A stretch of DNA of 64,000 nucleotides from Streptomyces sp. NBC_01351 (GCF_036237315.1 NZ_CP108356.1:4150501-4214500), one strand, 5' to 3'. Positions 53,576 through 63,137 are shown, counted from the stretch's first letter. Numbers and translations are program-made. Notes: a model not told the origin generated them from the letters alone.

Positions 53576-53664
53576 GCACCGATCCCTCCACCACGTCCGG
53601 TCCCGAACCCCTCGCGCTCGGCCGACACCGGGCCCTAATCTCCATCCAGGGAGGAAGCAGGGGC

Positions 53665-54369
53665 GTGATGCGAGAACGAAGCACCGAAGGCAGCAGCGAC
53701 CAGGAACTCCTGGCGCTGCACGCAGCGGGCGATCCCGACGCCTTCGGTGAGCTCGTCCGCAGACACCGGGACCGGCTGTGGGCCGTCGCGCTGCGCACAC
53801 TCGGCGACCGCGAGGAAGCCGCCGACGCCGTCCAGGACGCCCTGGTCTCCGCCTACCGGGCCGCCCACACCTTCCGCGGGGAATCCGCCGTCACCACCTG
53901 GCTCCACCGCATCACCGTCAACGCCTGCCTCGACCGCGCCCGCAAGGCCGCCTCCCGCAAGACCTCTCCCCTCGACGACACGGACCGCCTGGAGCGCCTC
54001 CTGGAGCCCCACGAGTCCGCCGAGGCCCCCGCGGAGCGCCAGGACCTCCACCGGCAGCTCCTGGCCGCCCTCAGGACCCTCCCGGCCGAACAACGGGCCG
54101 CACTCGTCCTCGTCGACATGCAGGGATACTCCGTCGCCGAAGCCGCCGGCATCCTCGACGTGCCCACCGGCACCGTGAAAAGCCGGTGCGCACGCGGCCG
54201 CGCGAAACTCGTCCCGATGCTCACTCATCTGCGCACGAATGCCGGGGATAACACCACCGCCGAGCGGGGAAGGAACCGGACGCCGGGGACTCCCGTCCCA
54301 CCAGCGACAGAACCCCGGCATCCCAACCCAGACGCAGACCCAGTGAAGGGCGGAGGTGGACGACCGTGA
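53665..54369 (+). CDS. sigM: ECF RNA polymerase sigma factor SigM
   Basis: 234 residues. Sigma region 2: DPDAFGELVRRHRDRLWAVALRTLGD, with REEAADAVQDALVSAYR. Region 4: LPAEQRAALVLVDMQGYSVAEAAGILDVPTGTVKSRCARGR. A Pro-rich tail follows. The stop overlaps the GTG of a zinc-finger anti-sigma gene (GTGA), and both lie just before trxB, matching the sigM-rsmA-trxBA order of S. coelicolor. Directs stress genes; target promoters were not searched. GGAGGAAGCAGG lies upstream of the start (GTG 53665 or ATG 53668). Confidence 0.93.
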   Translation: MMRERSTEGSSDQELLALHAAGDPDAFGELVRRHRDRLWAVALRTLGDREEAADAVQDALVSAYRAAHTFRGESAVTTWLHRITVNACLDRARKAASRKTSPLDDTDRLERLLEPHESAEAPAERQDLHRQLLAALRTLPAEQRAALVLVDMQGYSVAEAAGILDVPTGTVKSRCARGRAKLVPMLTHLRTNAGDNTTAERGRNRTPGTPVPPATEPRHPNPDADPVKGGGGRP

Positions 54370-55316
54370 GCCCCACAACCGGCACGACCGGCACGATCCG
54401 GCACCCGGACGTCTCGGAGATCTCCGACCTCACCGAAGGACTCCTCTCCCCGTCCCGCACCGCCGAAATCCGCAGCCACCTCGATGACTGCGCGCTGTGC
54501 GCAGACGTCCGCGCCTCGCTCGACGAGATCCGCAGCCTCCTCGGCACCCTGCCCGGACCGGCCCGGATGCCCGTCGACATCGCAGGCCGCATCGATGCCG
54601 CCCTCGCCGCCGAGGCGCTCCTCGACGCCACCACGCCCCACGAGGGAACCAAGCGCCCCCGCGAAAACGGCGGGCACACCGCACCGGAGGTCCGGCCGCG
54701 CGCCACCGACTCCGATGTTTCACGTGAAACATCCGGCGCCCGCCGGCCCTCGGGTCACCCGGCCGGCCCAAGCGGCTCCGGGCGGCGTCGCGCCCGCCGC
54801 CGTATCGCCGTACTCACCGGACTGGTCTCCGCCGCAGCCTGCGCCCTCGGGATCTTCCTCTTCAGCGACCTCTCCGGCACTCCGACCCAGGACACCTCCG
54901 CCCGTACCGGGACCTCCAGTTCCGACACCGGAGCCTCCACCGGCACGTACACGGCACAGGGCCTCCAGGACAGCGTCCACCGCCTCCTGCCCCCGGACCA
55001 AGGCTCCAAGACCGTCCCGGGGGACCAGAACAGCCCCTACGGGGTCGAGAACAGCCCGCCCTCCGCCGGGGTCGCCCCCGGCGACCGGCAGGCGCCACCC
55101 CCCGTCCCCGCCTGCGTCCAACAGGCCACCGGACGCCCCGACTCCCCGCTCGCCGCCGAACGCGGCAGCTACCGGGGCATCCCGGTCTACCTCCTCGTCC
55201 TGCCGCACCCAGGCGACCCCGCGAACGTCGACGCCTACCTCGTCGACACCGCCTGCGAGACCACCGGCGCGGCCACCGGAAAGCTCCTGCTGACCAACAC
55301 CTACCCCCGAACCTGA
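54366..55316 (+). CDS. rsmA: Zinc-finger anti-sigma factor RsmA
   Basis: 316 residues. The N-terminal anti-sigma domain carries SEISDLTEGLLSPSRTAEI and the HxxxCxxC motif HLDDCALC. It is reported for S. coelicolor RsmA that the cysteines bind an iron-sulfur cluster. A long Pro/Arg-rich linker includes DVSRETS, which is encoded by a parS site. One membrane helix (RIAVLTGLVSAAACALGIFLFS) and an outer Ser/Thr/Pro-rich domain follow. It should hold SigM inactive until signalled. Translationally coupled to sigM. Confidence 0.9.
   Translation: MSPTTGTTGTIRHPDVSEISDLTEGLLSPSRTAEIRSHLDDCALCADVRASLDEIRSLLGTLPGPARMPVDIAGRIDAALAAEALLDATTPHEGTKRPRENGGHTAPEVRPRATDSDVSRETSGARRPSGHPAGPSGSGRRRARRRIAVLTGLVSAAACALGIFLFSDLSGTPTQDTSARTGTSSSDTGASTGTYTAQGLQDSVHRLLPPDQGSKTVPGDQNSPYGVENSPPSAGVAPGDRQAPPPVPACVQQATGRPDSPLAAERGSYRGIPVYLLVLPHPGDPANVDAYLVDTACETTGAATGKLLLTNTYPRT
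54716..54731. other. parS centromere site 4, inside rsmA
   Basis: Perfect TGTTTCACGTGAAACA within the linker-coding part of rsmA, read in the frame that gives DVSRETS. Confidence 0.95.
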
Positions 55317-55344
55317 CCCGTTCAGGTCCACGGGGGACAGGTGG

Positions 55345-55370
55345 GGAATGCATGCGCCGTAGGATCCGTT
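55345..55370 (+). promoter_or_regulatory. SigR-type promoter of trxB-trxA
   Basis: GGAAT (55345-55349) and GTT (55368-55370) are exactly 18 bp apart. This is the SigR consensus known for the thiol-stress regulon of S. coelicolor, where trxBA is a classic target. The distance to the trxB start is 69 bp. Confidence 0.85.
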
Positions 55371-55439
55371 GGGTGGGGTGAGAGTCCACACCGGCCCCCG
55401 GTAGGCAGCACGCAGTCCGCAGAGACGAGGAAGAAACCC

Positions 55440-56399
55440 GTGAGCGACGTACGAAACGTGATCATCATCGGCTCTGGGCCGGCCGGTTACACCGCCGCCC
55501 TGTACACCGCACGCGCTTCGCTCAAGCCGCTGGTCTTCGAAGGCGCCGTCACCGCCGGTGGCGCGCTGATGAACACCACCGAAGTGGAGAACTTCCCCGG
55601 CTTCCAGGACGGGATCATGGGCCCGGACCTCATGGACAACATGCGCGGCCAGGCCGAGCGCTTCGGCGCCGAGCTGGTCCCGGACGACGTCGTCGCCGTG
55701 GACCTCACCGGTGAGATCAAGACCGTGACCGACACCGCCGGCACCGTGCACCGCGCCAAGGCCGTCATCGTCACCACGGGCTCCCAGCACCGCAAGCTCG
55801 GCCTGCCGAACGAGGACGCCCTCTCCGGCCGCGGCGTCTCCTGGTGCGCCACCTGCGACGGGTTCTTCTTCAAGGACCACGACATCGCCGTCGTCGGCGG
55901 CGGCGACACCGCCATCGAGGAAGCGACCTTCCTCTCCCGGTTCGCCAAGACCGTCACGATCGTCCACCGCCGCGACAGCCTGCGCGCCTCGAAGGCCATG
56001 CAGGACCGCGCCTTCGCCGACCCGAAGATCAAGTTCGCCTGGGACAGCGAGGTCGCCGAGATCCACGGCGAGCAGAAGCTCTCCGGCCTCACCCTGCGCA
56101 ACACCAAGACCGGTGAGACCAGCGAGCTGCCCGTGACCGGCCTCTTCATCGCCGTCGGCCACGACCCGCGCACCGAGCTGTTCAAGGACCAGCTGGAGCT
56201 CGACGAAGAGGGCTACCTCAAGGTCGACGCCCCCTCCACCCGGACCAACGTCACGGGCGTCTTCGGCGCCGGCGACGTCGTGGACCACACGTACCGTCAG
56301 GCCATCACCGCCGCGGGCACCGGCTGCTCCGCCGCCCTCGACGCCGAGCGCTTCCTCGCCGCCCTCGCGGACGCCGAGAAGGCTCACGCGACCGTCTGA
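55440..56399 (+). CDS. trxB: Thioredoxin reductase
   Basis: 319 residues. FAD-binding start NVIIIGSGPAGYTAALYTAR, redox-active CATC in SWCATCDGFFF (about 136-139), NADPH loop VVGGGDTAIEEA, and the closing FAD motif GVFGAGDVVDHTYRQAITAAGTGC. Uses NADPH to reduce thioredoxin, whose gene follows after 53 bp. The GTG start follows GACGAGGAAGAA. A SigR-type promoter upstream links it to thiol-oxidative stress. Confidence 0.98.
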   Translation: MSDVRNVIIIGSGPAGYTAALYTARASLKPLVFEGAVTAGGALMNTTEVENFPGFQDGIMGPDLMDNMRGQAERFGAELVPDDVVAVDLTGEIKTVTDTAGTVHRAKAVIVTTGSQHRKLGLPNEDALSGRGVSWCATCDGFFFKDHDIAVVGGGDTAIEEATFLSRFAKTVTIVHRRDSLRASKAMQDRAFADPKIKFAWDSEVAEIHGEQKLSGLTLRNTKTGETSELPVTGLFIAVGHDPRTELFKDQLELDEEGYLKVDAPSTRTNVTGVFGAGDVVDHTYRQAITAAGTGCSAALDAERFLAALADAEKAHATV

Positions 56400-56452
56400 C
56401 CCCCTCACCACCAGCCCCACCCCACACCCCGCAGGAAGAGAAGGAGGCCGTT

Positions 56453-56794
56453 GTGGCCGGCACTCTCAAGAACGTGACCGACGCTGACTTCGACGCCGAG
56501 GTCCTCAGGAGCGACAAGCCCGTACTGGTGGACTTCTGGGCCGCCTGGTGCGGCCCGTGCCGCCAGATCGCGCCGTCCCTGGAGGCGATCGCCGCCGAGT
56601 ACGGCGACCAGATCGAGATCGTCAAGCTCAACATCGACGAGAACCCGGCCACCGCAGCCAAGTACGGCGTCATGTCCATCCCGACGCTGAACGTCTACCA
56701 GGGCGGCGAGGTCGCCAAGACCATCGTCGGCGCGAAGCCGAAGGCCGCCATCCTGCGCGACCTCTCCGACTTCGTCGAGGTCAAGACCGCCTGA
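56453..56794 (+). CDS. trxA: Thioredoxin
   Basis: 113 residues, full length. Active site WAAWCGPCRQIAPSLE; cis-proline loop MSIPTLNVYQGG. GTG start behind AAGGAGG. Reduced by TrxB from the gene just upstream; the pair supplies reducing power to ribonucleotide reductase and stress enzymes. A parS-type palindrome and a terminator directly follow the stop. Confidence 0.98.
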   Translation: MAGTLKNVTDADFDAEVLRSDKPVLVDFWAAWCGPCRQIAPSLEAIAAEYGDQIEIVKLNIDENPATAAKYGVMSIPTLNVYQGGEVAKTIVGAKPKAAILRDLSDFVEVKTA

Positions 56795-56798
56795 GAGC

Positions 56799-56812
56799 GT
56801 TTCACGTGAAAC
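56799..56812. other. parS-type site 5 after trxA
   Basis: GTTTCACGTGAAAC flanked by C and G rather than T and A, so it matches the 14-bp core but not the outer bases of the best sites. It lies 4 bp past the trxA stop and touches the terminator stem. Confidence 0.85.
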
Positions 56813-56841
56813 GGGGCCGCCCCTGAAAAGGGGCGGCCCCG
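56812..56841 (+). terminator. Terminator between trxA and GNAT gene
   Basis: 13-bp stem (CGGGGCCGCCCCT with its complement) and a GAAA loop in the gap between convergent genes. Confidence 0.85.
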
Positions 56842-56869
56842 TTCCGCGTTTCAGAACGACCCGCGCGAC

Positions 56870-57487
56870 TCACAGCGGACGCAACACCGGCTCCTTGCGC
56901 GCCGCACCCAGCAACCGGTCCAGCGCCAGCTCCACGTCTTCCTTCCACGAAAGCGTCGAGCGCAGCTCCAGACGCAACCGCGGATGCGCGGGATGCGGGC
57001 GCACCGTCTTGAATCCCACGGACAGCAGATGATCAGCCGGCAACAGACAGGCGGGCCGCTCCCATCGAGCATCGCCGAACGCCTCGATCGCCTTGAACCC
57101 CCGCCGCAGCAGATCCTTCGCGACCGTCTGGACCATCACCCGCCCCAGACCCTGCCCCTGGTACCCCGGCATGATCCACGCCGTGATCAGCTGCACCGCG
57201 TCCGGCGAAACCGGACTGGTCGGAAAGGACGCCGCACGCGGCACGTACGCGGGCGGCGCGTACAACACGAACCCCACCGGCACGTCATCGACATAGACCA
57301 CCCGGCCGCAAGAACCCCAGTCCAGGAGGACGGCCGAGATCCACGCCTCCTTCTCCAACTCCGGAGTGCCCGCTTTCACGGCAGCCCCACCGCTCACAGG
57401 ATCAAGCTCCCAGAACACGCAGCTCCTGCAACGCCTGGGAAGATCCTGGAGGTTGTCCAGCGTGAGCGGTACCAGCCGACGACCCAT
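56870..57487 (-). CDS. GNAT-family N-acetyltransferase
   Basis: 205 residues. GNAT core: acetyl-CoA loop AWIMPGYQGQGLGRVMVQTVAKDLLRRGF, with an earlier strand VVYVDDVPVGFVLYAPP. N-terminal LTLDNLQDLPRRCRSCVFWELD carries a cysteine pair. Conserved next to parB in Streptomyces as I recall; substrate unknown. ATG 57487 is chosen over a frame extending to 57532, because a terminator hairpin occupies 57504-57554. Confidence 0.85.
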   Translation of the reverse strand: MGRRLVPLTLDNLQDLPRRCRSCVFWELDPVSGGAAVKAGTPELEKEAWISAVLLDWGSCGRVVYVDDVPVGFVLYAPPAYVPRAASFPTSPVSPDAVQLITAWIMPGYQGQGLGRVMVQTVAKDLLRRGFKAIEAFGDARWERPACLLPADHLLSVGFKTVRPHPAHPRLRLELRSTLSWKEDVELALDRLLGAARKEPVLRPL

Positions 57488-57503
57488 GACCGCATCGTAA
57501 CGA

Positions 57504-57554
57504 CTGCCCCCTGCTTCTTCGAGCGCAGACATTCCTCGAAGGAGCAGGGGGCAG
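57504..57554 (-). terminator. Hairpin downstream of parB
   Basis: CTGCCCCCTGC and GCAGGGGGCAG arms (57504-57514 and 57544-57554) enclose a second palindrome TTCGAG/CTCGAA. It begins 17 bp after the parB stop on the minus strand and probably ends the parA-parB transcript. Confidence 0.75.
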
Positions 57555-57570
57555 CGGACAACCAGAGCGA

Positions 57571-58662
57571 CTACTCCCCGGAAAGACCCTGCTCCAGCAC
57601 CCGGCCCTCGCCCGGCGCCATCGTCCCCAGAATCCGCTCCAGATCCTCCATCGACGCGAACTCGACGGTGATCTTGCCCTTCTTCTGACCCAGGTCCACC
57701 TTCACCCGCGTCTCGAACCGGTCCGACAGACGGGTCGCCAGCTCACTCAGAGCCGGAGCCACCCGAGCACCCGCACGCGGACCCTTCGCCTTCACCTTGC
57801 TCGAAGGCTCCGAGGCCATCAGCGTCACGATCTCCTCGACCGCACGCACCGACAGCCCCTCGGCCACGATCCGGTGCGCGAGCCGGTCCTGCTCCTCGGA
57901 ATCCTCCACCGACAGCAGCGCCCGCGCGTGCCCCGCCGACAGCACACCCGCCGCCACCCGCCGCTGCACCGACGGCGACAGCTTGAGCAGGCGCAGCGTG
58001 TTCGACACCTGGGGACGCGAACGCCCGATCCGGTCCGCCAGCTGGTCGTGCGTGCAATTGAAGTCCTGCAGCAGCTGGTCGTACGCGGCCGCCTCCTCCA
58101 GCGGGTTCAGCTGAGCCCGGTGCAGGTTCTCCAGCAGGGCATCCAGCAGCAGCTTCTCGTCGTCCGTCGCCCGGATGATCGCCGGGATGCTCTCCAGCCC
58201 GGCCTCCCGGCACGCCCGCCAGCGCCGCTCACCCATGATCAGCTCGTAGCGCCCCGGCGTCGACTGCCGCACCACCACCGGCTGAAGCAGACCCACCTCC
58301 TGAATGGAGGTCACCAGCTCGGCCAGCGCGTCCTCGTCGAACACCTCGCGCGGCTGCCGCGGGTTCGGCGTGATCGAGTCCATCGGGAGCTCCGCGAACG
58401 TCGCTCCCGCCACCACGTTCGCCTCGGGCTCAGCCACCGGCTCACTCACCGGCTCGGCAACGGCCACCGATGTTTCACGTGAAACATCGGCCTGCGCCAG
58501 CGAAGCCAGCTTCGCCGCCGCGACCCCCCGCTCCGACGTCAACACCGGCACCGCCGACGGAGAAGTCGACCCGGCACCGATCACCGGCGGCGTCTTCTCC
58601 TGCGGAGCCGCGGGGATCAGCGCACCGAGCCCCCGCCCCAGGCCTCTACGTCGCTCGCTCAC
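57571..58662 (-). CDS. parB: Chromosome segregation protein ParB
   Basis: 363 residues. N-terminal ParA-contact peptide [14 protein letters not shown]; CTPase/ParB domain with [21 protein letters not shown] and [22 protein letters not shown] for parS ([22 protein letters not shown]); C-terminal dimerisation domain. Loads at parS and spreads to build the segregation complex. The ATG overlaps the parA stop. A parS lies inside the gene and encodes DVSRETS. Confidence 0.98.
   Translation of the reverse strand: MSERRRGLGRGLGALIPAAPQEKTPPVIGAGSTSPSAVPVLTSERGVAAAKLASLAQADVSRETSVAVAEPVSEPVAEPEANVVAGATFAELPMDSITPNPRQPREVFDEDALAELVTSIQEVGLLQPVVVRQSTPGRYELIMGERRWRACREAGLESIPAIIRATDDEKLLLDALLENLHRAQLNPLEEAAAYDQLLQDFNCTHDQLADRIGRSRPQVSNTLRLLKLSPSVQRRVAAGVLSAGHARALLSVEDSEEQDRLAHRIVAEGLSVRAVEEIVTLMASEPSSKVKAKGPRAGARVAPALSELATRLSDRFETRVKVDLGQKKGKITVEFASMEDLERILGTMAPGEGRVLEQGLSGE
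58471..58486. other. parS centromere site 6, inside parB
   Basis: Perfect TGTTTCACGTGAAACA in the N-terminal linker coding region of parB, read as DVSRETS. Confidence 0.95.
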
Positions 58663-59750
58663 TGGATCCCCTCCGCCACACTCTGCGTGCTGTTCAGGCC
58701 CGCGCCCAGATGGGCTTGCTGGGCGTCGTACTGCATTCCGACCCCGCGATACGCGATCTCCCGCGCCGCCTCCAGATAGGAGAGGGAACCACTGGAACCC
58801 GGGTCATAGGTGAGCACCGTCTGCCCATAGCTCGGCGCCTCCGAAATGCGCACCGACCGCGGGATGCTCGTCCGCAGCACCTCCTTGCCGAAGTGCGTGC
58901 GAACCTCCTCCGCCACCTGCGAGGCCAACCGGGTCCTGCCGTCGTACATCGTCAGCAGGATCGTCGACACGTGCAGCGTCGGATTCAGATGGGCCCGGAC
59001 CAGATCCACATTGCGCAGCAGCTGACCCAGACCCTCCAGCGCGTAGTACTCACACTGGATCGGGATCAGCACCTCGGCGCCGGCCACCAACGCGTTCACC
59101 GTCAGCAGCCCCAGCGAAGGCGGGCAGTCGATCAGGATGTAGTCCAGCGGCTGCTCATAAGCCTGGATCGCCCGCTGCAGCCGGCTCTCGCGCGCCACCA
59201 GCGACACCAGCTCGATCTCCGCACCCGCCAGGTCGATCGTGGCCGGAGCACAGAAGAGCCCCTCCACGTCCACCACCGGCTGCACGACCTCCAGCAGGGG
59301 CCGGCTGTCCACCAGCACGTCATAGATCGACGGCACGTCCGCGTGATGGTCGATGCCCAGCGCCGTGGAGGCATTGCCCTGCGGGTCGAGGTCGACCACC
59401 AGGACCCGCGCCCCGTGCAGGGCCAGCGAGGCCGCAAGGTTCACGGTCGTCGTGGTCTTGCCCACGCCGCCCTTCTGGTTGGCCACCACGATGACCCGGG
59501 TCTGCTCCGGCCGGGGAAGCCCCTCACCGGCACGCCCCAGCGCCTCGACCGCCAGCTGGGCTGCTCGGCCGATCGGGGTGTCGTTGTCTACAAGGGGCGG
59601 GGGCGATGTTTCACGTGAAACATCCTCGCCCAGCGATTCAGAGCGGGGACCGGGGACCGGATCGGCCATCGGCCCCGCGAGGTTGGCGTCGGACCGCACG
59701 GTGTCACTCTCCTCGACATCAGGCTCGCGATGAACAGAGCCTGCCATGTC
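58659..59750 (-). CDS. parA: Chromosome partitioning ATPase ParA
   Basis: 363 residues from ATG 59750. Deviant Walker [21 protein letters not shown], Walker A' [13 protein letters not shown] and Walker [18 protein letters not shown] identify the ParA/MinD family. It forms ATP-dependent filaments that organise ParB complexes in sporulating hyphae. The N-terminal 90 residues are variable and include DVSRETS from a parS site. A longer frame starts at 59909 inside another parS without a ribosome site, so I prefer 59750. The stop overlaps the parB start by 4 bp. Confidence 0.95.
   Translation of the reverse strand, partial: DMAGSVHREPDVEESDTVRSDANLAGPMADPVPGPRSESLGEDVSRETSPPPLVDNDTPIGRAAQLAVEALGRAGEGLPRPEQTRVIVVANQKGGVGKTTTTVNLAASLALHGARVLVVDLDPQGNASTALGIDHHADVPSIYDVLVDSRPLLEVVQPVVDVEGLFCAPATIDLAGAEIELVSLVARESRLQRAIQAYEQPLDYILIDCPPSLGLLTVNALVAGAEVLIPIQCEYYALEGLGQLLRNVDLVRAHLNPTLHVSTILLTMYDGRTRLASQVAEEVRTHFGKEVLRTSIPRSVRISEAPSYGQTVLTYDPGSSGSLSYLEAAREIAYRGVGMQYDAQQAHLGAGLNSTQSVAEGIQ
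59607..59622. other. parS centromere site 7, inside parA
   Basis: Perfect TGTTTCACGTGAAACA in the variable N-terminal coding region of parA, again read as DVSRETS. Confidence 0.95.
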
Positions 59751-59893
59751 ACCCGGGTCGCGAACCAGCGGGGCCCTTACTCCTGTGGATGAATCCACCG
59801 ATGTGGACAACTCCGTCCCCCTCGCATCCTTCTTGTGGCGGGGGGACGCAGCCGCACGACCGCGGCTGATGATTCCGTGCAGCAGAGAGCGAC

Positions 59894-59907
59894 GTTTCAC
59901 GTGAAAC
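59894..59907. other. parS-type site 8 upstream of parA
   Basis: GTTTCACGTGAAAC core with one half-site outer base changed, 144 bp upstream of the chosen parA start. ParB bound here could affect parA-parB transcription. Confidence 0.88.
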
Positions 59908-60012
59908 ACGATGCCCGGACGGAGTCTTCAGGCCGCTACGACACTCCGAAATCCATACCTATAGGGCCCAACGCAGCCAAAATCGCCACCGGAACCCTCA
60001 CTAACCAAGCAA

Positions 60013-60753
60013 TCAGCGGCGCCGACGCGTACGACTCACCCGGGCCGCCTTAGCCCGCTTGGCCGCAAACCTCACCCCGCCGGGGCTCTCTCCGACCTCG
60101 ACCCGCACCACCGTGGACAAGGGATCCACCACACCCTCACCCACGTGAAGCACTGAGGTCTTCACCACACCGAGCTTCGCCAGCGCGGTCTTCGCGCTCA
60201 CCAGCTCCTCCTCGGCGGTATCACCCTTCAGCAGCAGCATCTCCCCGTACGGGCGCAGCAGGGGCACACCCCAGCCGGCCAGCCGGTCCAGCGGCGCCAC
60301 CGCACGAGCTGTCACCACGTGCACCGGCTGCAGCTTGCCGAGAACCTCCTCGGCCCGCCCGCGCACCACCGTGACGTGGTCCAGGCCCAGCAGCTCCACC
60401 GCCTCCTGGAGGAAGGTCGTCCGCCGTAGCAGCGGCTCGAGCAACGTGATCTTCAGATCCCGGCGCACCAGAGCCAGCGGGATACCGGGCAGACCCGCCC
60501 CCGAACCCACGTCGCACACGGTGACGCCCTGGGGCACCACCTCCGACAGCACAGCGCAGTTCAGCAGGTGCCGCTCCCACAGCCGCGGCACCTCACGCGG
60601 CCCGATCAGGCCCCGCTCTACTCCCGCGTCCGCCAGCAGCTCCGCATACCGCACAGCTTCCGGGAAAAACTCACCGAACACCGCACGCGCCTCTTCAGGC
60701 GCCGGGGGAAGCTCAGCTGCCTCCGTCACGGGGACCGTCCTTCCGTACCGCAT
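60013..60753 (-). CDS. rsmG: 16S rRNA (guanine-527-N7) methyltransferase
   Basis: 246 residues. AdoMet motif VCDVGSGAGLPGIPLALVRRD; RHLLNCAVLSE upstream and TARAVAPLDRLAGW downstream are typical of RsmG (GidB). The C-terminus is very basic (RAKAARVSRTRRRR). Methylates G527 of 16S rRNA; loss gives low-level streptomycin resistance in Streptomyces. Separated from parA by a 262-bp gap holding a parS and presumably the parA promoter. Confidence 0.97.
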   Translation of the reverse strand: MRYGRTVPVTEAAELPPAPEEARAVFGEFFPEAVRYAELLADAGVERGLIGPREVPRLWERHLLNCAVLSEVVPQGVTVCDVGSGAGLPGIPLALVRRDLKITLLEPLLRRTTFLQEAVELLGLDHVTVVRGRAEEVLGKLQPVHVVTARAVAPLDRLAGWGVPLLRPYGEMLLLKGDTAEEELVSAKTALAKLGVVKTSVLHVGEGVVDPLSTVVRVEVGESPGGVRFAAKRAKAARVSRTRRRR

Positions 60754-60782
60754 GGTTTCTCACATGCCAGGCTGACAAACAT

Positions 60783-60811
60783 CGGCCCCGCCTGCGACAC
60801 AGACGGGGCCG
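60783..60811 (-). terminator. Hairpin between jag and rsmG
   Basis: CGGCCCCG and CGGGGCCG arms with a 13-nt loop, 18 bp past the jag stop on the minus strand. Likely a terminator or attenuator before rsmG. Confidence 0.6.
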
Positions 60812-60828
60812 AACACACTCGCTACCGA

Positions 60829-61341
60829 TCAGGCAGGGAGCACAACGACGAAGCGCTGCGGCTCCTCGCCCTCGGACTCACTGCGCAGACCCGCGGCCGC
60901 CACGGCGTCGTGGACGACCTTCCGCTCGAACGGCGTCATCGGATCCAGCTTCAGGGGCTCACCGGACGCCTTCACGTCCGCCGCCGCCTTGGCGCCCAGC
61001 GCCGCCAGCTCCTCGCGCTTCTTCGCACGGAACCCGGCGATGTCCAGCATCAGCCGGCTGCGGTCCCCGGTCTCCCGGTGCACGGCAAGGCGCGTCAGCT
61101 CCTGCAGAGCCTCCAGAACCTCACCGTCACGGCCCACGAGCTTCTGCAGCTCACGGCCGGCGGAGTCACTGACGATCGACACCGCGGCCCGGTCGGCCTC
61201 GACGTCCATGTCGATGTCGCCGTCCAGGTCGGCGATGTCCAGCAGACCCTCGAGGTAGTCGGCCGCGATCTCACCCTCCTGCTCGAGGCGGGTCAGGGTG
61301 TCGCCACCCTCAGCGGCGGCGGTGGTGGTGCCTTCCGTCAC
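60829..61341 (-). CDS. jag: Jag/KhpB-type RNA-binding protein
   Basis: 170 residues. A KH-like domain (GRDGEVLEALQELTRLAVHRETG) and an R3H domain (LDPMTPFERKVVHDAVAAAG) with an acidic N-terminus. Binds RNA; in other Gram-positives it works with KhpA and affects cell elongation. It lies 15 bp after yidC, as in most actinobacteria, in the rpmH-rnpA-yidD-yidC-jag run. Confidence 0.95.
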   Translation of the reverse strand: MTEGTTTAAAEGGDTLTRLEQEGEIAADYLEGLLDIADLDGDIDMDVEADRAAVSIVSDSAGRELQKLVGRDGEVLEALQELTRLAVHRETGDRSRLMLDIAGFRAKKREELAALGAKAAADVKASGEPLKLDPMTPFERKVVHDAVAAAGLRSESEGEEPQRFVVVLPA

Positions 61342-61356
61342 GGGAGGGGCTCCTTC

Positions 61357-62460
61357 TTACTTCTTGGGAGAGGGCTTGGTGGGCGACTGACGCTGCGACT
61401 TCGACTGCCGCTTCGGCTGCTGCCGCTTCGCGGCACCACCACTCGCCGCATCCGAATCCGCCGTGGGCTCGACACTCTTGGTCACGGAACCGTCCGCCTG
61501 AGCGGCCATCCCCTGCTTGGTCAGGGCCGAGATGAACTTGCGCTCGTTGTCGTTGCGATCCGGGCCCTTGGCCACGATGTCCGCGACGACCTTCTTCTTG
61601 CTGCGGCCCTTGACGTCACCGTGCGAGCTGATGTGCTTCAGCAGACGAGTCAGGTACTGGTCCTGCGCCATGCTGCCCGGCGTCGGGTTCTGGTTGATCA
61701 CGTACATCTGCTGACCCATGGTCCACAGGTTCGTGGTCAGCCAGTAGACGAGGACACCGACGGGGAAGTTGATACCCATGACCGCGAAGATCACCGGGAA
61801 GATGTACATCAGCATCTTCTGCTGCTGCATGAACGGCGTCTTGACCGACAGGTCGACGTTCTTCTGCATGAGCTGACGCTGGGTGTAGAACTGCGACAGC
61901 GACATCATGATGATCATGACCGCGGTCACGATCCGGACGTCCATCAGCGTGGCGCCAAGCGCCTCGACCTTCTCCGGGCTGTCCATGAACTTGGCGGCGA
62001 TCGGCGCACCGAAGATCTTGGCCTCACGGGCACTGTCGACCAGCTGCTGGTCCATCGCGCCGATTTTCTTGCCATCAGAGATGTTCGCCAGCACGTGGTA
62101 CAGCGCGAAGAAGAACGGCGACTGCGCCAGGATGGGAAGGCACGAGGCGAGCGGGTTGGTACCCGTCTCCTTGTACAGCTTCATCATCTCTTCGGACTGA
62201 CGCTGCTTGTCGTTCTTGTAGCGCTCCTGGATCGCCTTCATCTTCGGCTGGAGCGCCTGCATGCCCCGCGTCGCCTTGATCTGCTTCACGAAGAGCGGGA
62301 TCAGACAGATGCGGATCAGGATCACCAGGGACACGATGGACAGGCCCCAGGCCCACCCACTGTCCGGCCCGAAGACCGCCCCGTACAGGCTGTGGAACTG
62401 AACGATGATCCACGAAACGGGTGTGGTGATAAAGCTGAACAGACTGGCAATCGTGTCCAC
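61357..62460 (-). CDS. yidC: Membrane protein insertase YidC
   Basis: 367 residues and five membrane helices without the large periplasmic domain of E. coli. Core motifs: [51 protein letters not shown] and [23 protein letters not shown]. The C-terminal 80 residues are Lys/Gln/Ser-rich and may contact the ribosome. Inserts membrane proteins alone or with SecYEG. Starts 3 bp after yidD. Confidence 0.97.
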   Translation of the reverse strand: MDTIASLFSFITTPVSWIIVQFHSLYGAVFGPDSGWAWGLSIVSLVILIRICLIPLFVKQIKATRGMQALQPKMKAIQERYKNDKQRQSEEMMKLYKETGTNPLASCLPILAQSPFFFALYHVLANISDGKKIGAMDQQLVDSAREAKIFGAPIAAKFMDSPEKVEALGATLMDVRIVTAVMIIMMSLSQFYTQRQLMQKNVDLSVKTPFMQQQKMLMYIFPVIFAVMGINFPVGVLVYWLTTNLWTMGQQMYVINQNPTPGSMAQDQYLTRLLKHISSHGDVKGRSKKKVVADIVAKGPDRNDNERKFISALTKQGMAAQADGSVTKSVEPTADSDAASGGAAKRQQPKRQSKSQRQSPTKPSPKK

Positions 62461-62463
62461 TAA

Positions 62464-62745
62464 TCAGGCTCCTTGAGCATTGCGAGATCTACGCAACGCA
62501 CTGCGCAGCTGCTCGTGCCAACGCGGGCGTTTACGAGGTGGGACATGGTCCACACCACCCGGGGACCACGGATTGCACCGCAAGATCCGCCAGGCGGTCA
62601 GAACCGTCCCCTTCACCGCACCATGCCGGTCGATGGCCGTGTACCCGTAGTGCGAGCACGAGGGGTAGTAGCGGCACACCGGCCCGAGCAGCGGACTGAT
62701 CGTCCACTGGTACAGCTTGATCAAAGCGAGCAGCGGGTACTTCAT
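62464..62745 (-). CDS. yidD: Membrane protein insertion factor YidD
   Basis: 93 residues: [31 protein letters not shown] with the conserved cysteines, and [17 protein letters not shown]. Small amphipathic protein helping YidC. Its ATG overlaps the rnpA stop by 4 bp. Confidence 0.96.
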   Translation of the reverse strand: MKYPLLALIKLYQWTISPLLGPVCRYYPSCSHYGYTAIDRHGAVKGTVLTAWRILRCNPWSPGGVDHVPPRKRPRWHEQLRSALRRSRNAQGA

Positions 62746-63116
62746 CGAGCCACGCCTCCCAGAAGCCGCGCCAGAGCGGCATCCAGGTCCCGGGCGAGTT
62801 CGTCAGGGCCGGCATCACCCGCTCCGGGCAACGCTCGTACCACCACCAGGCTACCGGCGGGCAGCTGAGACAGCCGCTCGCGGACCAGATGGCGCAGACG
62901 GCGCTTCACCCGGTTACGTATGACGGCGTTGCCGACAGCCTTGCTGACGACGAAACCCGCACGCGTCGAGGGATCGATCTCCCCCGACTCGTGCGGGTCC
63001 GTTGCACCGCTTGTACGTAGGTGGACGACGAGGAGCGGGCGACCAGCCCGACGACCTCGACGTACCGCGCTCGCGAAGTCCTCGCGCCGCCTCAGCCGAT
63101 TTTCGGGAGACAGCAC
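62742..63116 (-). CDS. rnpA: Ribonuclease P protein component
   Basis: 124 residues. [24 protein letters not shown] at the N-terminus and the RNR signature [18 protein letters not shown]. Supports the RNase P RNA in tRNA 5' processing. 21 bp downstream of rpmH and coupled to yidD. Confidence 0.97.
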   Translation of the reverse strand: MLSPENRLRRREDFASAVRRGRRAGRPLLVVHLRTSGATDPHESGEIDPSTRAGFVVSKAVGNAVIRNRVKRRLRHLVRERLSQLPAGSLVVVRALPGAGDAGPDELARDLDAALARLLGGVAR

Positions 63117-63137
63117 GACGTCACGACCTGCGTGTTG

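Noticed and set aside
57488..57532. 15-residue N-terminal extension of the GNAT protein
   Set aside because: The segment overlaps the terminator-like hairpin at 57504-57554.
59751..59909. Longer ParA beginning MFHVKRR
   Set aside because: That start lies inside a parS palindrome with no ribosome site; the ATG at 59750 gives a normal family length.
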